Shown: positions 37,780-49,730, counted from the first letter of the stretch. The stretch is DNA of 64,000 bases from Panagrolaimus kolymaensis (GCA_028622995.1 JAJQJQ010000022.1:2914001-2978000); one strand, 5' to 3'. Numbers and translations: made by a program. The notes: generated by a model from the letters alone, not told the origin.

Positions 37780-38540
37780 GGTAAATATTTAGTTGTTTTT
37801 GAGTGAATGTTTAATAGTGTTTGGATGAATATGTAAATGTTTTTGGGTGGATATTTAGTTCTTTTTGGGTAGATATTTAGTGGTTTTTGACATGAACCAC
37901 CGATGGTGTTTGGATTGAGATTTGGTGGTTTTGGAGTCAAAATGAGATTTCGGTCCGGAAGAGCTCAAGTGTAATTTTGCTTATGGAATGTACCACGAAG
38001 ATGTCAAGATGTATCGGAATATGAGATATATGGAATGCGTGGCCCGAAGAAACCGTTTGGAGACGATTTATATCGTAAATTTTGAGGGTTTGCCGAAGGC
38101 AGGGCCCCAAAATTAACCATGAAAATGGAATGTTTAACCAAAGGGCCCTATTGTTTATTGTTATTGTAATGAAATATAATATTATGTGGGTGCTTGATGG
38201 TGTTTGGGTGGATAGTTTGGTGGATATTTAATGGTTTTTTGTTGTCTTTGAGTTAATATTTGATGGTGTTTGGGTTGTTATTTGGAAGTTTTTGGGTTGA
38301 AATGGGGTTTTGTAACCGAAGGGCCCATGTGTAATTTGACTTATGGAATGGACCTCGAAATGGTTAAGATGTAGCCGAATATGAGAAATATGGAAATGCA
38401 TGGGCCGGGAAACCGTTGATTATTGGAGATGATTTTTTTGTAAAATTTAGGAGGTCTGCCGAAGGCAGGGCTCCAAAATTTACCATGAAAATGGAAAGTA
38501 AGCCCGTAGACACTGTTGTTTATTTAATTGTATTGTTGTA
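37780..38540. repeat. diverged tandem duplication, period about 360 bp
   Basis: GATGGTGTTTGG at 37902 and 38262 marks equivalent points of two copies. Shared blocks, in the same order, include GTGTAATTT..CTTATGGAATG, AAGATGTA.CGAATATGAGA, GGAAACCGTT-like sequence, GCCGAAGGCAGGG.CCAAAA and ACCATGAAAATGGAA. Both copies begin with short GTTTTTGGGTGGATATTTAG-like subrepeats. The sequence is G/T-rich on this strand and unlike its surroundings. No coding frame is conserved between copies. A further partial copy of the hairpin block is at 38761-38790. Confidence 0.8.
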
Positions 38541-39173
38541 GACACGCATGGGCATTTCGGTACTCTATTTTTTTTCAATTTTGCACCATCAAAAAAGACA
38601 CATAATCTCCTCTTTGATAATTTTTTAAAATTCCTTAAAACAGGTGCACTCTCTAGGTTTCTCAAAAAATACCTTAAAGTGTCCAATGTCCACGTTGTGA
38701 TTGTTGTGATTGTAAAAATGTAACGCTTTCGAAGATTTTCTTTGTGTGATTTTTGTTTAGTTTGAGGGACTTACCGAAGGTAAGGCCCCAATGTTCTTGT
38801 TACCTCCTCAAAAAGGATTGACAAAAATGGGCATTTATGATTTCAACTTGCCATTTTTTTACATTGCATCACTGCAATAATTGTTAAATTTTTTAATTTG
38901 AAATTTCTAAAGCTTTGTAATAATGATATTTTGATAAACTCAAAAATTTAAAACTTGCCATATTAAAAAAGCTGTGAAAGTTTCCTCTCTGAAAGAGCAA
39001 TAATTTGAAAAAACATTACATACAGTTTTTTAGGAGAAAAATTTACGTAAATCTTCATTTTGTTCGAAGCAGTGAATAAATTTACATAAGATGTTTGATG
39101 ATGTCTCAAATTCGAAAAAAACTTCATTAACAAGCTTCAAGTTTATTCCTGCTTTTTTCACTCGCTGCTGAAA
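38541..39173. other. intergenic with a third hairpin-block copy
   Basis: Contains the CTTACC-GAA-GGTAAG hairpin at 38770-38784 followed by GCCCCAA, as in the tandem units. Otherwise nothing recognised. Confidence 0.5.
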
Positions 39174-40252
39174 ATGGTTACAAAATTTCTTCTTATTTTT
39201 CTTTTGATTGGTTATGGAAAATGTGCAAATTTTGGCCGCTTCAATAATCAACAACAACAAGAACGTTATCCTTCAATTGGAAATGGAGTTGATAATCAAC
39301 CAACTATTGGAGAAGGTGTTGAAGTTCAACCAAATTATGATTATGATATTAATTATTATGATCCATATGGACGCTTCATTCCACATCATCTTCGTTATCC
39401 TATAGAAGGAATGATAAATTATGGTGGAAATTATGAACGTTCTCTTCGTTTACCTCGTCATGCCGTTTCATCAAATGTCAAAGCTGTTGATCAAGAACCT
39501 TCTATTCATCATCCACGTCATGTTGTTTCATCAACTGTAAAAGCGGTTGAACATGCTTCTCATCTTCCTTCTCATGTTGGTTCAACAATTGCCAAAGCTA
39601 TCATTCATCAAAATTCTACTTTTCCTCCTCAAGCTGGTTCATCATCTGCAAAAGCTGCCATTCATCAAAAACCTAATGCTGTTAATCATGATTTCAAACT
39701 CTTTTCTATTGCTGATAGCATCTCCGCTGCTTCAAATGATTATAAAGATGGTTCTTCAACGGTAAAAGTTCAAGATGATTCTCATTATATTCTTCCTAAA
39801 CTTATCTATTCAATGCTAATCGGTGATAATGATGATGACGCCACAATCAAAAAGCATCCAAGTATATTTGTAAAAATTCAAACTGAAGCTAAAGAAGCAT
39901 ATGTCAAAATGAAAAATTCAACTACAAAAGAAGAAGCTAAACAAGCCGCATATGTTGTTGTTACCATCACCTTCATCATTGTCATCGCTTGTACTACCAT
40001 CTGCTGCTTGATTATCAGTGGAACTCTCATCATTATTGCTCTCATATGTTCAAAGAAACAAAATGCTAATCCTGCTGTAAGTTTTGTTTTTAACTTTCTT
40101 ATGCTTAATAAAATATTTTATCATTTTAGTATGTCATGCCACCACCATATCCATATCCTCCTCCACCACATGCTGGTCGTAAAGGTGATCGTCAAGGTGC
40201 TCGTCAAGGATATCCACGTGAAAATATGAGTGAAATGGAACGTGAACATTAA
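39174..40252 (+). CDS. single-pass membrane protein with tandem repeats and Pro-rich tail, unknown function
   Basis: Exons 39174-40076 and 40130-40252 join in phase 0 to 341 residues. A signal peptide (about 1-18) ends near GYGKCA. A Tyr/Asn/Gln-rich ectodomain follows, then four imperfect repeats of about 19 residues between 94 and 165 (LPRHAVSSNVKAV, HPRHVVSSTVKAV, LPSHVGSTIAKAI, FPPQAGSSSAKAA). One long hydrophobic stretch lies at about 260-292, followed by KK and a cytosolic tail with PPPYPYPPPPHAGRKGD, rich in Arg and Gly. The layout is type I membrane. AATAAA at 40294 and 40305. The family was not recognised. Its high content of frequent codons suggests good expression. The broken gene at 36971 looks like a relative. 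Confidence 0.85.
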
Positions 40253-40581
40253 AGCTTTTATTTTTTATTTGGTATTATTATGTATAGTTGTGTAATAAAT
40301 TATTAATAAAAGTAAATATGTATGTAAAAATGATTTTATTTATCGAAAAAGAAGATAGTTTTTGTTTCATAGCTTTTGAACGCATGAGAATGTATGTTTA
40401 TAATGTGATTTAGCAAGGAAATTGAAAAGCGAATGTCGTCGAAAGAATATTTTCACGAAAGTCGGTATTTTGTTAATTTTAGTGATATCTTAATGGCTTG
40501 AATATATTTTGAAACCGTTTATTATAAATAAATAAATATATTTTTTAAAAGTAACAAAAAAAGCTAGCAAATGATTTAAAA

Positions 40582-41733
40582 TTAATTATAGCGAAGATGA
40601 TACCGGTTATTAGTAGAATGCGTTTTTGGAATGGAATGCGAGGAAGCGGATGCTACAAGTTCTTTAGGGGATAAACGTCGGCAATGAGCTTGTTCCTAAA
40701 ATTATTATATTTTGTTTATTTGGGATGGAAAAAAATGAAGTAAGATGACTCACAGTGGAATGAGTTCGAAGATTTGTGGCTTTGACACATTTGAGGGATC
40801 CAAGGCACTGGCAAGAATGTTCACAATGTTTTCCTTCTTTAACATCATGTCTAATGCAAACCGCAGAATTGATTCCATGAAGAGCTCCAAATCTATGACA
40901 ACAATGGCCAACTGCACAATCTACATGAGTTCCACAAGGATTTCCATCCACTCCACTATGGCTCCTTTTTGATATAATTTTTGATTTTTGAGTTACTGTT
41001 GCTGCAATAACGGGTGTTTGCGCAAGAGATGTTGATGGAATGGTTGATGTTGTTATTGTTGTTGCGGCTGTCGTGGCTCTTGAAGCTTGTGTAGTTAAAA
41101 CTCCTGCAGGTGCTAAAGTTGTAGATGGTGGTTGTTTATTTCGTTTCTTTCCCATAGCTTTATGATTTTTATTTTTTCTAATTGGAATCACCGCAACTCC
41201 AACTGGCATTACCGTAGTCGAAACAAGTTGATGCTGTTTACGTTTAACGCTTTGAAGTTCGGCTTTTCGAATTTTCATAATCTTTTCAAGTCGATTCACT
41301 CGTTTAATCAAAGCTTTAACTCTTTTTCTCATTCGAGCTTTCCATTTTTGTATTTTTGCAATTCTCTCTTCTTTTGATGACATTCCATCCGCGGCTTTTA
41401 TCCTTCGTTCTCGTTTTAATTGAGATGAAAGTTGTCGAGCTTCAAGCTTCAATTGTCGAAGCTTTTTAACCTTTGATTGAATCGACTTTTTTAAAGTTTC
41501 CTAAAAAAATTCAAAGTTCAAAAAAAAAGGAATTTGTAGTTTTCTTCAGAAAAAAATCTTACATCCGGTTGCGTCCTTGAAACATTACTTTTTGCTGATG
41601 AAATTGGAGCTTCAATGCTTGTGTCTGCTAATGGAGGTGAAGTTACAACTACATCGCCGCTGTCTGCTTCAAAAGAATAAGAAAATAAAATACAAAATGT
41701 AACAAAAATTAAAGCTATATTTGGCCACCACAT
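40582..41733 (-). CDS. secreted protein with coiled coil and ten-Cys dickkopf/colipase-like domain
   Basis: Exons 41733-41563, 41500-40754 and 40695-40582 join in phase 0 to 343 residues. A TTAAG acceptor lies one base before the ATG. The first 23 or so residues are a signal peptide (NIALIFVTFCILFSYSF). Residues 58-150 are Lys/Arg/Leu/Gln-rich helix (coiled coil). A Thr/Ala/Pro-rich linker leads to a Cys-rich module with Cys at 246, 252, 257, 258, 272, 283, 287, 289, 295 and 311: C-x5-C-x4-CC-x13-C-x10-C-x3-CxC-x5-C-x15-C. This is the ten-Cys pattern of the dickkopf C-terminal, prokineticin and colipase fold. Such proteins are extracellular ligands or cofactors. The assignment rests on cysteine spacing only. 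Confidence 0.82.
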
Positions 41734-41736
41734 TCT

Positions 41737-44700
41737 TAAAAGAAAAAAGCCTTGGTTACATTTACTGAAAAGAATTTCATTAAATTTATTATTGAAAGTT
41801 AAAAATGTAATGAAAGCGCGAAAGTTCAAGTAGAATAAATAAATGAAAAGAGGGTATTAATATATTTTGGCTTATGAAGAAATAAACAAGGTGTTCAAAA
41901 TTCGTTAGTCAATAAACTATCAACAAAAAAATAAAATATAAAGTTCGTGGATTTCTGGTTTAAATAAAATGTTAAATACGGCGAAAAATTTGAAGTCATA
42001 TAAAACAAGAGATAGTAGTAAACTTTAAATCCACAATGTTTTGGAACTAACTAAAATTGTTTAAAGCCTAACTTGGTTGTTTGAAATAAAAAAATACATA
42101 AAAGTGCAAAAGTAATAAAAAAAAATTTAATTTGGTGGTGTGCAGGCGGTTTTTTAAAATTAAAATATGTGTTAACACATGCAGAGGAGGAGAATAACAA
42201 AATATGACGCAGATTTAAAAGAAGTTCAGCATACTCCACTGAAGCTATATCGTAATAATAAAATAAATTAATCTCCATTAAAGGTACAGAAGCAAACGAT
42301 GGCACTTAAACTTCTTAAAAGTACTTTTGCGAGACTTTCCAAAACAAACTTGACCAAGCTTTTTCATCATTTAACAAAAATGATGCGACGACGATGGTCA
42401 GTGCCAACTTTCGCCCGCCATCAATGTCGACAATGTAAGGCAACTGAAGAGGAATAGCAGCGGCAGCAAGTAAAAAAGGAAGGAGATGATTCGAATGAAA
42501 AAAAGAAGAGGAGCGCAAATTGAAAACATATTGCTTTTATTCTTCTTTTTTATTTCCTTTGTTCGTTTGAATGAACAAAAAATGAAAAAATGCTTTGACT
42601 TCGGCAGAAAAAATGCTACAACGCGGAGTCAATCGATCTTTGGCGCCATTGTAAAATATGGATGAGAAAAAAGTGAGAAAGACGATTGAAAAAAGAAAAA
42701 TAATAATTCAAAGAAAATCTTTTTTCAGTTTTTTATGCCACTTTTATTTAGAGTTTAATAAAACGGAAAAAACTTTGGCATACAAAAAAGTAATTTAATT
42801 TTGTTTCGCCGTTTTCCACAAAAAAAATTAAAGGGACAAAAAGCTTTAAATGAAAAAATTGAAACTTCTCATTTGAAAAAAAAGTGGCAAATGGAAGGCA
42901 CCTCGGTTTGAGAATAATAAAAAAAAGTATGCGATAAAATTAAAATAAAGCTGTAAAAAAATAAATGGAGGCGATGATGAGGTTTATTGAAGCTTAAATA
43001 CTTTTTTTTATTTTTCTCTTTTTTATGTATTAGTTTGAAAGCAGTTTTGCATTTTAAAAAAAAGTTTTGACATAAACAAAAAACAGACAAACAAATTTTT
43101 GAGTTGTCCTTCCTCCAACTTCCGGCTTTTCCAAGGAGTCTAAGAGAAAGCAAGCCTCAGTATTATTTTTTAGGTTTAAAAGTCTGTAAACAATTATTAG
43201 GTAATAATTGTAGTTTATCTTACAAAAACACGATTAAAAAAGCTTCGGATGTGTAAAGCCTTCACCTTTAAAGATAATTTGTGATGCAAAAGATGTGGTT
43301 ATTTATTAGAACCCTTTTTTATTCCTTGGAGAAGAAAAACATACAGCGCCAAAAGCAAGCTAATGAGCAATAGGACAATGATAAAACATAAAAGAAACTA
43401 AAAATGAGAAAAAGTATAGTGTTTAGAATGAATACACATACACAATACGAATTTCTCCCACATCTTTAGAAAAATTTCTTTGTAGCTAGTGAGATCCCTA
43501 ACTTCGATGTTTACAAAGATGCAAAGAAAAAAATGCAAAACAGTTTGAAATAACGTTGAAAAATTCTTAGAACTCCCAAAAGCAAAAAGTCTCGTTAGCA
43601 TAATTTTTAAAAACTCTAATGTAAGTTTTAGAATAAACTAAAAAATTGAATAAATAAAATTTAATATGAACAAACAAAAATGGTACCGTAACTTTTAACA
43701 TTATGGCTACTTTTGCAAGAAAGAAGGTTTAGGAAAAAGAGTAAAATATAAATATTTCAAAACCTAAAACTTCAAAAAAGTAATATTCATTTTTTTGTTA
43801 TAATTAATCCAAAAAATATTCCCATATTTTTAAATTAGATATTTCGCCTTTCTCATCCTTTGAAGAAGTTAATCATCACTAACATTCCTCCCTCCTCCAT
43901 TTCTCAAAGCAATGTTTGTTTTTAATGGTTAATCAAAATGTTTAACCCGTATTTTGTATATGTATATCTTAATAAGCTAGTTTAAGCTAAAAAGGAAATA
44001 AAAGATTATAAATAAGCGCTTTTCCTTACTATTTTTAATAATAGTATAAAGCTGCAATATAACAAAAGTGGCGGTGGCCTTTCGACGTATGCATACATAT
44101 TTACATACATAAGCTTTCAATTCAATAGATGCCCTTCTCATTTCCTCCCGTTATAGTGACCAACTCATAGCCAAAAATGGCTGCTACTTTAGCCAATAGC
44201 ATTTTTAAAGCTTAAAAGAAATTGAGAAATGTGACATTAAAACGGCATGAAAAGAAGAAAGGGCAGCAGTCGAAGTAGTAGCTGAAGCAACGCCAGCAGA
44301 AGCTTTTTCTAAGATGCGTGTTTTTTTAGCCATGAGTTTTTTTTACGTTTTGAAATAAGTCTATCCAACAAGAAAAATAGCACTTGAATAGGAAAGAAAA
44401 AACAGTAGTGGAGCTAAAAAAAGAGAGGCAAGCAAAAATAAGCCATATTTTTTGTTTTTAACTTTAATGAACAAAGGGAAAATTAATTAGTTTTTGCTCA
44501 TCAGTGGTTCATTCATGTTTGTTGCTGTGTATTTCAGTGAAGCTTAACATAAAAAACAAGGGTAAAATATTTCATGCGTGAAAAGCAAAAAACATTACTA
44601 AGAATGCAACAAACTCTTTGAAGTACAGTAAATATTTAGTTATTTTCTTATTGTGAGAATTAATTTTAAAAAATCGTGAAAATTCATTGCATACAAGTTT

Positions 44701-44797
44701 ATTTAACGCAAGAAAGAAAATTTTACAAAATGTAATTAACAAAAACAATGAAAACAAGATTTAAAAAAATTATAAAAAAAGCATCGCCACTACAGAG
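41737..44797. other. gene-free stretch
   Basis: Between the Cys-rich secreted protein gene (its promoter side) and the 3' end of the chromatin gene. No exon on either strand has a domain or matching splice partners. Confidence 0.55.
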
Positions 44798-47700
44798 TTA
44801 TTCATCATCAGAATGGATACTTTTAACATCTTCATCATCTTCACTTTCATCAAGATGAACACTTTCGCTGCTTTCTGTTTCTTCTTCACTTTTATCAAAA
44901 TGCACACTTTCATCATGATGAACACTTTCACTGCTTTCTGTTTCTTCTTCACTTTTATCAAAATGCACACTTTCTTCATCTTCACTTTCACCAAGATGAA
45001 CACCTTCTTCGGTAGCTTCATGTGTTTCAAGATCAACGTCGCCTTCATGTTGTTCATCATCATCATCATCCACTTCACATTCTCCATCAATTTCTTCCTT
45101 GTCTTTTTCAAAAAAGATATCAAAATGCTTTTGGATTTCATCAGATTTACGAGCGTTGTTCATGAAATGAAGTTTTGCCGCATCCATAAGGCTTCTAAAA
45201 GCAGTGTCAAGGTGGTCGGAGTTTTTGAACTAAAATATGAAATTAATGACAAATGGTTATGAATGTTTAAACCCACTTGATGTAAATACTTTTTAAGTAT
45301 TTCTAAAGTCATTTCATGATAACCACAGGCAGAAAATTTAACAGCTTGCAATGCACGAGTAATACGATATTCACCAGCGAATTGTTCATATCGATCGAGG
45401 ACACCCTAAAAAGCAATAATGGTTTCAATGAAAATGATACAAAAAAAAAATACCGCATTGATTATTCTTTTATGACCAAGCAAAGAATGACGCTTCTTTT
45501 CTTTCTTTTGATACACAAGAGGAGAACCTTCTTCTTCTTTGTATTGAACTGGTTTTCGATTACGTAAAGACCGACGTGGTTGTTCAGGTGAATATCTTGA
45601 TGATGTATAGCTTGTTGCACGACTTGATGCACGAGACATTGTCCGACTTGTAGCTCGGCTTGAAGAATCATCAGCACTTTCTCTTGCTTCACGAGCTTTA
45701 GTAGCCTAAAATGGTAAACTTAAAATAATCAAATAATAAATAAGGACTTACTCTCAAAGTTCGACCATTGTGTTGAATAACTTTTACTTCCTTTGGTTCA
45801 ATTTTTTTTTCATACACTTTTATGTTTTCTTCAGGAACCTTTTTTGGCAGCTTTTTACAAACTTCACAAACCCAAAATGGTTTCATTGGATCAGGGTCAG
45901 CTTCGGTTTCAAGATCATGACACTTAAAGTGAATGAAGCCATAACATAAAACACAAGCAATGATCTTCTTGAAAGGTAGAACGTCAAATCGAATACGGCA
46001 ACGAGTACATTTAATTCCAAAAAGTTTGTCAGTACGGATTTCACTTTTCAAAATTGATAACAAAGCATGCATTTGAGATACTGATTGACACAATTCGGCA
46101 AACCGAAGCCAAGATTTGATACGGAAGAACTTTTGACCAGGAAATTTTGGATTAAAAGCACATGGAAGAATTGCTGGAACCGTTGTTGAGACAATTTCAT
46201 TTCGCTAAAATATATATGATAATAGTATTAACTAAAGAAAAAAAACACAAACCAATTCGTCAAAAGTTTGTGCTTTGTCGATACCCATTAAAATTTCTTT
46301 AACTTTCTTTGAAAAATGAATGAAACACTTTGCTTCAGCTTTTTTGATAAGTTGCACAGCATCTTCTTTTAAATAATCAAGCTCAGTGCGATCATCGTCA
46401 AAGTTCAATTGCAAAGCCTTATACCTTCCATTAAGCGTAGCCTTAATTTGAGAACTGTGGTTTTCGAATGATTCGCAAAGTGCACTTTCACGAATTCCTT
46501 TTTTACTGAGAATTTCACGAACAGCTTCAAATTCTTCCATATTTGAGATATGATACCAAACACTTTTACGCATAGGAATTTGAGCCGATTCAATTGTAAG
46601 CTTTTCAAGTTCAACAGCAAATGGATCACCGTTTTCACTTTCATCAGATGTTTGATTTAATGCAATTTGACAAAACTAAAATAAATGTTTTTAAGAAATT
46701 TGAAAGGAATGTGACTTACTTCTTCAATAAAAATTCCATGATTGTGCGGATTTTGAAAAATATAATATCGACGATGAAATCTATCATATCCCAAAGTTAA
46801 AGGTTGAGGTTTCATAGAAGCATGAAAGTTCGCAAGCTAAAACAAAGTTTAATTATTGATGAATCAAAATATTATCTGAGTAAAAAAAACTTACTCGTCT
46901 TCGATAATCTTCATCGGCGATTTCTTTTTCAAGTTGACGGATTTTATCATTTTCAACAGTTATTGATCTTCCTCTTGCTTTATTATCGGCTTTTATCTTG
47001 AGTAATTCGACAAGCTAAAAATAAAAAATTAAGATTAGGTAAAATTTATAAAAAAGGAAGAGCAAACCTTGGATTTTTTCCTATTGTATGTTAATTTATC
47101 CATCAGTTCCTCCTTGAAATCAAATTGCTTATTAAAGTCATCCATAGACATTAGAATGTTAATAAGATGTTTAAACAAACGAATCTGTTGAAAAGGTTTA
47201 AGCTCATAAAATTCTATATCAGCAAAAGCTTTAGCCAATTTCTTCTTTAAAAAAAGGTCAAGCTTTACAGCTTTTTCAGCAATTTCAGCTTCATTTTGCT
47301 TGAAACATGTGTGTAAATGACCATCAGTTGCGTTCGTTAAAACTTCAGTTAATGGAGTAACTTCTCTAAGAAGAAAGAGTTTACAAATTTCGGATGAAGC
47401 AGATGATGACCATGGAACATTATCAAGATAAGATGAAAAGAATTTGATGTTCTAAAAGATACAGTATATGTAAAATATAAATTAATGAACCTTTACCTTT
47501 AAAAATCCATGGAAAGAAAACGCATGAATAAATGCTGATAAAACATGACTGGTAAGCTTGTAATAACCTGATACACCTTTGTTAAGAGCAGTTAACAAAT
47601 CTTCAGCAGAAAATTTCAATTTGGTATCCATAAAAACCGAAAATGAATCGAAGAATTCAGAAATAAAAAGACAGCCTCCGAGTAATTCAGCATTTGTAGA

Positions 47701-48509
47701 ATCTGTCAATGCTGATTTGAGATCGGGAAATGCAGTTGATTTTAAAGAAGTATCTTCATATATATCCTTTGAAAGACGAGAAAGCATTTCATCGAAGTGA
47801 TGGTAATCATCATCATCAGGATTGTTTTCCCTGCAACAATATTTTAAACATGTCTAATTATATTATAACAAACTTTTTAAGTCGACGAAGAGCAAACTTG
47901 AAGCATTCACTTTCGACAGTATCGATAGCAGCATCGGATAGTTTTCTCGCTTCTCTAATAGCTTGTTTATACTTAGAAGGTTGACTCTTTTTTAAAGCAT
48001 CCAAAGCAGCTTTGTAATATTCTTTAGCATTTTTGATTTCATCTTCTAATGTAACGATAACTACAGGCGTGGCCACAATCGGTTGAGATGTACAAAATCC
48101 AGTAATAGACTAAAAAGCTTTATGTTTAGAAGTAAAATAAGCTAGCATAAAATAAATAACCTGTTGTGTTGATTTCTTCACTGAAGCTTTCTTTGAAGGC
48201 GAATGCGCATTTTCCTAAAGAATATATGGATAAAAAAAGTTTTAATAGGATTAAAAGATTTACTATAGGTTTAAGAACATGAACAGTTTCATCTGCAACT
48301 ACTTCTTTACGTCTTTTTGATGATGATGGTTTTGGACGAGATGCTTCAAAAACGACTTCTTCTTTTTCATCATTTTCTTTATTTTCTCTTGCTGGAGATT
48401 GAAACCAATCAGTAATTGTTCTTTTACGAGACGGCGTTGTTAAAGGTGTTGAAGGATTATCACGAGTAGCAGGCATACGAATAATTTCTGTTTGACTGCT
48501 AGAATCCAT
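44798..48509 (-). CDS. DDT/WHIM/PHD chromatin-remodelling subunit (ACF1/BAZ1-like)
   Basis: Twelve exons: 48509-48264, 48214-48161, 48109-47874, 47830-47497, 47451-47068, 47014-46895, 46836-46720, 46675-46253, 46204-45752, 45705-45454, 45405-45277, 45229-44798; 1059 residues, in frame throughout. A TTCTAG acceptor abuts the ATG. A DDT domain lies near 228-290 (LLGGCLFISEFFDSF), then WHIM-type motifs including PLTLGYDRFHRRYYIF (about 470-485). A PHD finger has Cys704, 707, 722, 725, His730, Cys733, 751 and 754, an exact C4HC3. A Ser/Arg stretch and an acidic tail end the protein. DDT-WHIM-PHD proteins pair with ISWI ATPases and space nucleosomes; the PHD reads histone tails. There is no WAC domain and no bromodomain, unlike BAZ1A. 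The N-terminal ITDWFQSP segment is Ser/Pro-rich and probably disordered. Worm athp-2-like proteins are a possible match; I did not assign a symbol. Confidence 0.9.
44868..44994. repeat. 63-bp in-gene direct repeat (21 residues) in the acidic tail
   Basis: CTGCTTTCTGTTTCTTCTTC recurs at 44868 and 44931, a 63-base period. On the minus strand it encodes two copies of a 21-residue block (ESVHFDKSEEETESS...), rich in Glu, Ser and Asp. The in-frame duplication lengthens the acidic tail. Confidence 0.85.
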
Positions 48510-48727
48510 CTAGAAAATTGTAACATTAAAAAAAGTTAAAAAAAATGAACGTTAAAAAATTTTTAAAGTCAGTTTAAAATTTCAAACAAAAAAATCGCAG
48601 CAGCAGCAAAAGGCGCGAAAAAAGAAAGTTGAAAAAAAAAACGAACAGAGCTTTTTCCCGCGCGAAAATCCCTTTGGCGCATAAAGAGATTACGGTCTTT
48701 AAGAGAGGTTCTGCGAGCTGATTCAAA

Positions 48728-49730
48728 TCGGGCGGAACAAAATTTTTTTTATTTTTTATTTTTCTTTACCAATCGGTTCTAAAAAATATTTAAAAATTAT
48801 TGGCGTCAAGCTTTTTCTCAAAAACTGAGCAGAATATGCAAATTCTTTATATTGAAGTTGAAAGCATGTATTAACTTCAAAAATTCGGCTAAATTCACCC
48901 ATGAAGTATAATAATTTGATTTTTATCCAATATTATGTAATAGATTGCGGGCTAATTTATGGTGTATACCATATATTTAAGTATTCAATAAAAATGAAGA
49001 GAAATTTGCATATTTATTTTTCAAATGGATGCCATTTCTTAACCAAGGTATTTGGGGGACCTAAGAAAAATACCATATATCCCCCAAAATCTCCTCTATC
49101 GATTCATTAAAAAATTTAAAAAAAAAAGCGGGTCGGTTTTGAGTTTTCCATCACGATGTGCGAGCGACCACCATTTTTTACGGGGAAAATGGTTTTTTTC
49201 ACTTTTTTCTTTTCGTTTTTGGCATTATGTTCATATTGTTTTCAACAAAGAAAAAAGTGAAAAAAACCATTTTCCCCGTAAAAAATGGTGGTCGCTCGCA
49301 CATCGTGATGGAAAACTCAAAACCGACCCGCTTTTTTTTTTAAATTTTTTAATGAATCGATAGAGGAGATTTTGGGGGATATATGGTATTTTTCTTAGGT
49401 CCCCCAAATACCTTGGTTAAGAAATGGCATCCATTTGAAAAATAAATATGCAAATTTCTCTTCATTTTTATTGAATACTTAAATATATGGTATACACCAT
49501 AAATTAGCCCGCAATCTATTACATAATATTGGATAAAAATCAAATTATTATACTTCATGGGTGAATTTAGCCGAATTTTTGAAGTTAATACATGCTTTCA
49601 ACTTCAATATAAAGAATTTGCATATTCTGCTCAGTTTTTGAGAAAAAGCTTGACGCCAATAATTTTTAAATATTTTTTAGAACCGATTGGTAACAACAGA
49701 AAAAAATTTTAAAAAAATTTGTTCCGCCGA
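48728..49730. mobile_element. 1.0-kb near-perfect foldback element
   Basis: Arms of about 485 bp (48728-49212 and 49247-49730) are inverted copies around a spacer of roughly 34 bp; the symmetry centre is 49229/49230. The ends read TCGGGCGGAAC on the left and GTTCCGCCGA on the right, one base different. The arms diverge mainly in T/A-tract lengths near the ends. The same 69-codon frame occurs in both arms, and another frame crosses the centre; neither looks like protein. No clear target duplication flanks it. It lies about 220 bp upstream of the chromatin gene's start codon. Confidence 0.85.

Noticed and set aside
44813..45262. 149-codon plus-strand frame rich in Phe, Thr and Ile
   Set aside because: Antisense of the acidic tail exon of the chromatin gene; its composition follows from Glu/Asp/Ser codons read backwards.
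49052..49363. 103-codon frame across the centre of the foldback element
   Set aside because: It crosses the palindrome and its two ends are complementary copies; not protein-like.
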